Part shown: positions 60,143 through 64,000 of the stretch, piece after piece
Numbering within the stretch: the first letter of the stretch is position 1
How the letters are laid out: every line of letters begins with the position of its first letter
DNA from: JANOBD01 sp031411495
Lineage (GTDB): Bacteria; Planctomycetota; Phycisphaerae; Tepidisphaerales; Tepidisphaeraceae
Direction: 5' to 3'
DNA length: 64,000 nucleotides
NCBI GenBank assembly: GCA_031411495.1
Contig: JANOBD010000014.1
Coordinates: 1-64,000 of the forward strand
Translations under genes and position numbers: made by a program
Notes under the pieces: model-generated
Database searches by the model: none
What the model saw: the letters and a program-made list of their open reading frames with translations, nothing else
Told to the model about the DNA's origin: nothing

Positions 60143-62413
60143 TTACGCGGCGGCGAGGCCGCTGTAGGTTGCGAAGAGCTGCGTCGGCGTGAGGGTGACG
60201 TAGCCGTCGTTGGCGCCGTCGGTGCTGGAGTTGTTGTCGACGCCCCACGGGTTGCGCAGGACGACGTTGTAGGTGCCGTCGCCGTTATCGATGAGGTGAT
60301 CGATCGTGTACGCGTGCCCGCCGACCATGTTGTAGGAGACGCTGCTCTTGGTGCCCATGGTGACGGTGTGTCCGGCATCGAGTTCGGCCTTGATGAAGTC
60401 GATGGCGTCGTTGCCGTTCGCGTAGGCGTTGCCCCAGCCGGGCGCGCGGTTGGTGAGGCCGAGCGCGGCGTAGGCGCTGCTCATCCAGCCGCCGTCGATG
60501 GTCTGGTATCGGCCAAGGGTTCCGCCGCCGTAGCGGACCCAGGTGAAGGCCTTCTCCATCAGCGCGACCCAGGTGCTGTTCTCTGCGCCGAGGGTTGCGT
60601 AGGTGGGCGTGCTGCTCGTCCACGAATAGGTGTAGAGGTCGGCATCGACGCGGACGTACTGCTCGGCGTGAGTGCCGACCGGGCTGACAAAGCGGACGGC
60701 ATAGGTGCCGTCGCCGAGATCGGTGATGGACTGACGGATGATCTCCGGGTCCATCTTTGCGACGCCGGCGATGCTGCTGAGGAACCAGCAGTCGCCGGCC
60801 TGGCCTTGGTTGATATCGTCCTGCGCCGGGCCCGCGTCGGCGAAGAGCTTGTAGGAGGCGTAGTTCACGAGCTTGGTGTTGGAGGTCGTCAATCGCGCGT
60901 GTTTCACCGGCTCGGCCAGTTTCTGGCCGGTGAGTTCCTTGCTGATGACGGTCGTTCCGTACTTGACGAAGGCGCCGACGCGGTGCATCGCACGGGCGGC
61001 GGTCTCGTCGCTGGAGATGTCGGAGATGGTTTCGGTGAGGTTGCTGTCGAGCCAGAAGCTGTCGAGCGCGTTGCCACCGGTGAGCGAGTCGGCGGTGCCG
61101 CCGCCGATGGCGATCAGGCGGTCGCGTCCGTCGCCGCCGTCGAGCGAGTCGTAGCCGGCGCCGCCTTCGAGGAGGTCTTCGCCGTCGTTGCCGAAGAGTT
61201 GATCGTTTTCGGTCTGTCCGTAGACGCTGTCGTCGCCGGCGCCGCCGAGGAGCGAGTCGTTGCCGCCGCCGCCGAAGACTTTGTCGTTACCGTCGCCGGC
61301 GTCGATGGTGTCGGCGCCGAGGCCGCCGTAGAGGAAATTGACAGAGGCGTTGCCGGTGATGTTGTCGGCGGCGTTGCCGCCAACGACGTACTCGAAATCA
61401 TCGCCGATGTTGTCGGTTTCGCCGGATGCGCCGTCATTGGCTTGTCCGTCGAGCGTGATGGTGAGTCCGGTGAGGCGGCCGGTGTAGTCGAAGGTGTCGG
61501 AGTCGTCTCCGCCGCTGTAGAGATCGTTGCCGAGGTCGCCGATGACCTTGTCATTGCCTGCGTCGCCGTCGACGGTGTCGTCGTTCGCGCCGCCGTTGAG
61601 AGAGTCATTGCCGGTGCCGCCGGCGAGCGTGTCGTCGCCAGCGTCGCCGTTGAGCGTGTCGTTGCCGTCGCCGCCGTCGAGATCGTCGGCTTCGGCGCCG
61701 CCGCCGAGAAGATCGTTGCCGGCGCCGCCGGCCAGGACATCTGCGCCGATGTCGCCGGCGAGCGAGTCGTTGCCTTCGGCGCCGTCGAGGCTGTCGGCTT
61801 CGGTGCCGCCGTTCAAGTTGTCGTTGCCGGCACCGCCGCTGAGCGTATCCGCGCCGGCCTCGCCCTTGAGGACGTCGATGCCTTCGGCGCCGTTGAGCTG
61901 GTCATCGTTCAGGCCGCCGAGCAACGTGTCGTTGCCAACACCGCCGTTGACGACATCGTTGCCGTCGCTGCCGGTCATCGAGTCGTTACCGGCGCCGCCT
62001 GTCAACGAGTCGTCGTCCGCGCCGCCGATGAGCACGTCATTCAGGTTGCCACCGGTGAGCGTGTCGTTGCCGGCTTCGCCGTTGATGTTGAGCGTGAAGT
62101 TGAGGGTGCCCGCGGTGGCGACCGAGTCGGCGCCAGCGCCGGCGAGGACGCGCACGCCCGCGAAGGTGCCGGTCCTGGCGAGTGTCCAGGTGCCGTTGGT
62201 GATCAGGTACGACGTGGTCGCGGTGCGCTGGATGACGATCGCGTCGTCATTGACCGTGCCGACAATGTTCAACCAGGTCGCAGTGCCAACCTTGTATGTG
62301 CCGACGGTCAGCGGATCGTTCGACAGCAATTTTCGTGATTCCAGGCTTTCGAGCGCGGCTGCGGCAGCGCGAACCGTCGAACCGGCAATATGCGAACGCA
62401 ATTGGACGTGCAT
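60143..62413 (-). CDS. Calpain-family cysteine protease with RTX-type Ca2+-binding repeats
   Basis: 756 residues. The N-terminus has LESLESRKLLSN, the 'E-x-LE-x-R-x-L' motif of planctomycete secreted proteins. About 100-440 is a long array of GGxGNDxLxG hemolysin-type nonapeptide repeats that bind Ca2+. A linker with MHRVGAFVKYGTTVIS follows, then the calpain domain (about 510-740) with catalytic Cys542 in GQAGDCWFLSS, His700 in GGHAYTI and Asn721 in LRNPWG. The three catalytic residues are in the right order, so it should be an active calpain-like protease. RTX repeats plus no classical signal peptide suggest a type I or planctomycete-specific secretion route. The gene converges with argD. 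Confidence 0.92.
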   Translation of the reverse strand: MHVQLRSHIAGSTVRAAAAALESLESRKLLSNDPLTVGTYKVGTATWLNIVGTVNDDAIVIQRTATTSYLITNGTWTLARTGTFAGVRVLAGAGADSVATAGTLNFTLNINGEAGNDTLTGGNLNDVLIGGADDDSLTGGAGNDSMTGSDGNDVVNGGVGNDTLLGGLNDDQLNGAEGIDVLKGEAGADTLSGGAGNDNLNGGTEADSLDGAEGNDSLAGDIGADVLAGGAGNDLLGGGAEADDLDGGDGNDTLNGDAGDDTLAGGTGNDSLNGGANDDTVDGDAGNDKVIGDLGNDLYSGGDDSDTFDYTGRLTGLTITLDGQANDGASGETDNIGDDFEYVVGGNAADNITGNASVNFLYGGLGADTIDAGDGNDKVFGGGGNDSLLGGAGDDSVYGQTENDQLFGNDGEDLLEGGAGYDSLDGGDGRDRLIAIGGGTADSLTGGNALDSFWLDSNLTETISDISSDETAARAMHRVGAFVKYGTTVISKELTGQKLAEPVKHARLTTSNTKLVNYASYKLFADAGPAQDDINQGQAGDCWFLSSIAGVAKMDPEIIRQSITDLGDGTYAVRFVSPVGTHAEQYVRVDADLYTYSWTSSTPTYATLGAENSTWVALMEKAFTWVRYGGGTLGRYQTIDGGWMSSAYAALGLTNRAPGWGNAYANGNDAIDFIKAELDAGHTVTMGTKSSVSYNMVGGHAYTIDHLIDNGDGTYNVVLRNPWGVDNNSSTDGANDGYVTLTPTQLFATYSGLAAA

Positions 62414-62759
62414 CTTCGGGATCTCCTCGACGGCGCAGGCGAGCCGTCGAGGTGTGAAGTAAGATTGGCTGCGCGCGCCGACAAATCCTCAATTCTGTAG
62501 GAACGTCCGAGAAAGGAATGCTGATACCGGTTTATCGTCAGGCTCGGTACACACCGGTTGCTTTGTCACCGCGATCGACATCGACGAGCGAACAGGCGGA
62601 AGTGAGGCCATAAAAAAGCATCCGCGGCGACTGACAAGCAATCGCCGCGGACCCCGTCCGAATCTATCCTCCGCAGCGATCGAGCGGGAATGGTTCACTC
62701 GCGCTGCCTGATGACGGACCTTGCGGTCTCATGACCGCCTGCTGCGCTGGCAATCTCAA
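62414..62759. other. 346-bp gap containing a strong terminator
   Basis: It lies upstream of the RTX-calpain gene (promoter expected near 62420-62500) and downstream of the small membrane-protein gene. Apart from the terminator at 62612-62651 I see no supported gene or repeat. Confidence 0.5.
62612..62651 (-). terminator. Rho-independent terminator after the 62760-63071 gene
   Basis: On the minus strand, TCCGCGGCGA (62651-62642) pairs perfectly with TCGCCGCGGA (62630-62621), followed by a TGCTTTTTTA tract. It lies about 110 bp past the stop of the small membrane-protein gene. Confidence 0.85.
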
Positions 62760-63071
62760 TCACGCACGCGCCGTCTCGCGTGTTCGCCAGGCAAACACGA
62801 TCGATGAGAGCACGCCGATGACCACCAGGCCCAGCCCGATGCACTGGGGTGTCGGAATGAGCGTCTGAAGGATCATCATTCCCGTGACCCACACGCCCGC
62901 TGCCGTTGCCCACACATAAGGCAATACAGTGCCGGCCAGTTGGTCGAGTTTGTCGGGTTCTGACACAGGTAGTGCGAGAGACTGTGCGGCAACTTCACGC
63001 TCAACTTCTGCGAAGACTTCATCGGAGATGCGGTTGGTAGTGGTCTGCGAAGATGGATGGGTGCTGGTCAT
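62760..63071 (-). CDS. Small membrane protein of unknown function
   Basis: 103 residues. A polar N-terminal half (SQTTTNRISDEVFAEVEREV, helical) leads to two membrane helices (about 46-66 and 73-92) and an R-rich end. A GAGG ribosome site precedes the ATG at 63071. It ends with a good terminator, so it is probably monocistronic. No family recognised. Confidence 0.6.
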   Translation of the reverse strand: MTSTHPSSQTTTNRISDEVFAEVEREVAAQSLALPVSEPDKLDQLAGTVLPYVWATAAGVWVTGMMILQTLIPTPQCIGLGLVVIGVLSSIVFAWRTRETARA

Positions 63072-63272
63072 GACGGGACCTCACTCGGGTTTGGGTGTGT
63101 CAACCGTCGACCCCGGAGTCGCCTCGGACGGTCGATGGACACCGGTCGGCAGTCTCGCACCTGTTACTGCAAAGCGATTGTCGCACGAGGTGTCGCGAAT
63201 CACAGCGGTTTTGCTGCGACAGATCACTCCTGCGACGTTTCGCGCATGGCACAGTCTCTGCGCATTTGCGCG

Positions 63273-63917
63273 TCATCTCCGCAGCGACTCGTGCGACAGC
63301 GTGTCTGTACCACTGTGCGCGATTACGCCCCGCCATTGCGAACCGTGCGGCTCGTACAGGCCGATCGAGAACGGCGTGTTCGGTTCGAAGTTGAATGTCG
63401 ACACGAGGATTTCGCCACTCGCAAGCCCGAATGAGGCATACTCACCATCGTGAAGGGACCAGCCGAACTTCACGCGACGCACGGGCACCGATTCGGGATC
63501 GAGATAGGTCAGCGTGAGCGAACCGCTGTAAGGCATCTGGTCGACGGCATGTGCCGATTCGATCTGGAACGTGTTCTCACGAACGCGTCGGCTCACCTCG
63601 AGCCCGCACACGGCAATGTCGCACCCCTTCGCGCCGGGCGGCACCCAGATGCCCTCCAGCCGATTTCCGCTGAGGTGATACGCGCCGATCTCGACTTTGT
63701 CCTTCGGCCCGCTCGCGATCAACAAGCGTCCGCGAAAGACCGCGGCCAATCCGAACGCTTCGGGCGCGTGATCGATCACCGCGTGAGCGTGAGCGAAGCT
63801 TCCGTGTGCTTCGAACGAGACGGTCCCGCTGACGCGTCTTCCATCGACCGATTCACCGTCAACGATTTTGAACGTGCCTAGAATCGGATCGAGCGGATCA
63901 AAGGGGAGGTCGGCCAT
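63273..63917 (-). CDS. Hypothetical beta-rich protein
   Basis: 214 residues of alternating short beta strands without a signal peptide or membrane helix. Segments include GTFKIVDGESVDGRR, VEIGAYHLSGNRLEGIWVPPG, PYSGSLTLTYLD and SIGLYEPHGSQWRGVIAHSG, suggestive of a lipocalin- or jellyroll-like barrel. No catalytic motif seen. The ATG is at 63917 and no partner gene is close. Confidence 0.6.
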   Translation of the reverse strand: MADLPFDPLDPILGTFKIVDGESVDGRRVSGTVSFEAHGSFAHAHAVIDHAPEAFGLAAVFRGRLLIASGPKDKVEIGAYHLSGNRLEGIWVPPGAKGCDIAVCGLEVSRRVRENTFQIESAHAVDQMPYSGSLTLTYLDPESVPVRRVKFGWSLHDGEYASFGLASGEILVSTFNFEPNTPFSIGLYEPHGSQWRGVIAHSGTDTLSHESLRR

Positions 63918-64000
63918 GCGTTTACTCTACGGCTTGCACGGCACAAGTTCATCAATTGGCTACCCAACATGCGGCGATGTGACCGGCCTCGCCCTGCTTC

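Noticed and set aside
60065..62338. A 757-residue plus-strand frame rich in Val, Ala and Asp
   Set aside because: It is the antisense image of the RTX repeats, whose regular codons keep the opposite frame open.

Overview
The window looks like chromosome of a high-GC planctomycete, most likely class Phycisphaerae (Tepidisphaeraceae-like). The reasons are inferential: two PEP-CTERM proteins, two secreted proteins that carry an 'E-x-LE-x-R-x-L' N-terminal motif (37322, 62413), a futalosine-pathway menaquinone gene (mqnE), flagellar genes, GDP-mannose epimerase and GT genes, and many large antisense ORFs caused by high GC. No rRNA, tRNA, CRISPR array, prophage or plasmid backbone was found.

Layout. 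1-6.4 kb: start of a D-amino-acid-dehydrogenase-like gene, a Wzx-type flippase, an aldo/keto reductase, a secreted GH5-like hydrolase and mqnE. 6.4-14.1 kb: a triple HNH-associated-repeat protein diverging from a large membrane FtsK/SpoIIIE (EccC-like) ATPase, a class C beta-lactamase-fold hydrolase and a protein with a possible SPFH-like N-terminus and a possible beta-propeller. 14.2-20.8 kb: RidA, an N-acetyltransferase (ArgA-like), a sugar isomerase-like TIM barrel, GT2, two tandem small membrane paralogs, purF and ychF. 20.9-25.8 kb: an ABC exporter and a GH-GT2 fusion, separated by a DUF559 nuclease gene lying in a small palindrome-bounded element. 26-33 kb: metallophosphoesterases, argC, rtcB with an RbfA-like gene, and a PEP-CTERM subtilase-like protein. 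33.4-37.3 kb: feoA, feoB, uma2 and a FeoB-associated Cys-rich protein. 37.3-47 kb: a surface beta-propeller-like protein, a FAD-Rieske oxidoreductase, a lipoprotein, glnA and a giant AsmA-like protein. 47-54 kb: GDP-mannose epimerase, GT4, fliS and a very large fliD. 54-64 kb: a PEP-CTERM autotransporter-type repeat protein, argD, an RTX-calpain and small hypothetical proteins.

The most unusual signal is not a gene but a recurring architecture: hairpin-forming inserts whose two arms are short tandem repeats (period 7, 8 or 10 nt). They fill whole intergenic gaps (argC/rtcB, glnA/asmA-like, GME/GT4, feoA/feoB). Related heptamer-armed hairpins also sit in frame inside conserved genes (mqnE, the ftsK-like gene, feoB). 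Separately, a CCCTCTCCC...GGGAGAGGG palindrome occurs as inverted pairs inside rtcB and around the DUF559 gene. This resembles REPIN-type non-autonomous elements beside a possible autonomous copy. I regard this as the best candidate for an undescribed system here.

Metabolic links: argA-like, argC and argD belong to arginine synthesis but are scattered; feoA/feoB and the Cys-rich protein form one ferrous-iron uptake locus; the GH-GT fusion and ABC exporter probably make and export an envelope glycan; the epimerase, GT4, GT2 and flippase suggest polysaccharide assembly.
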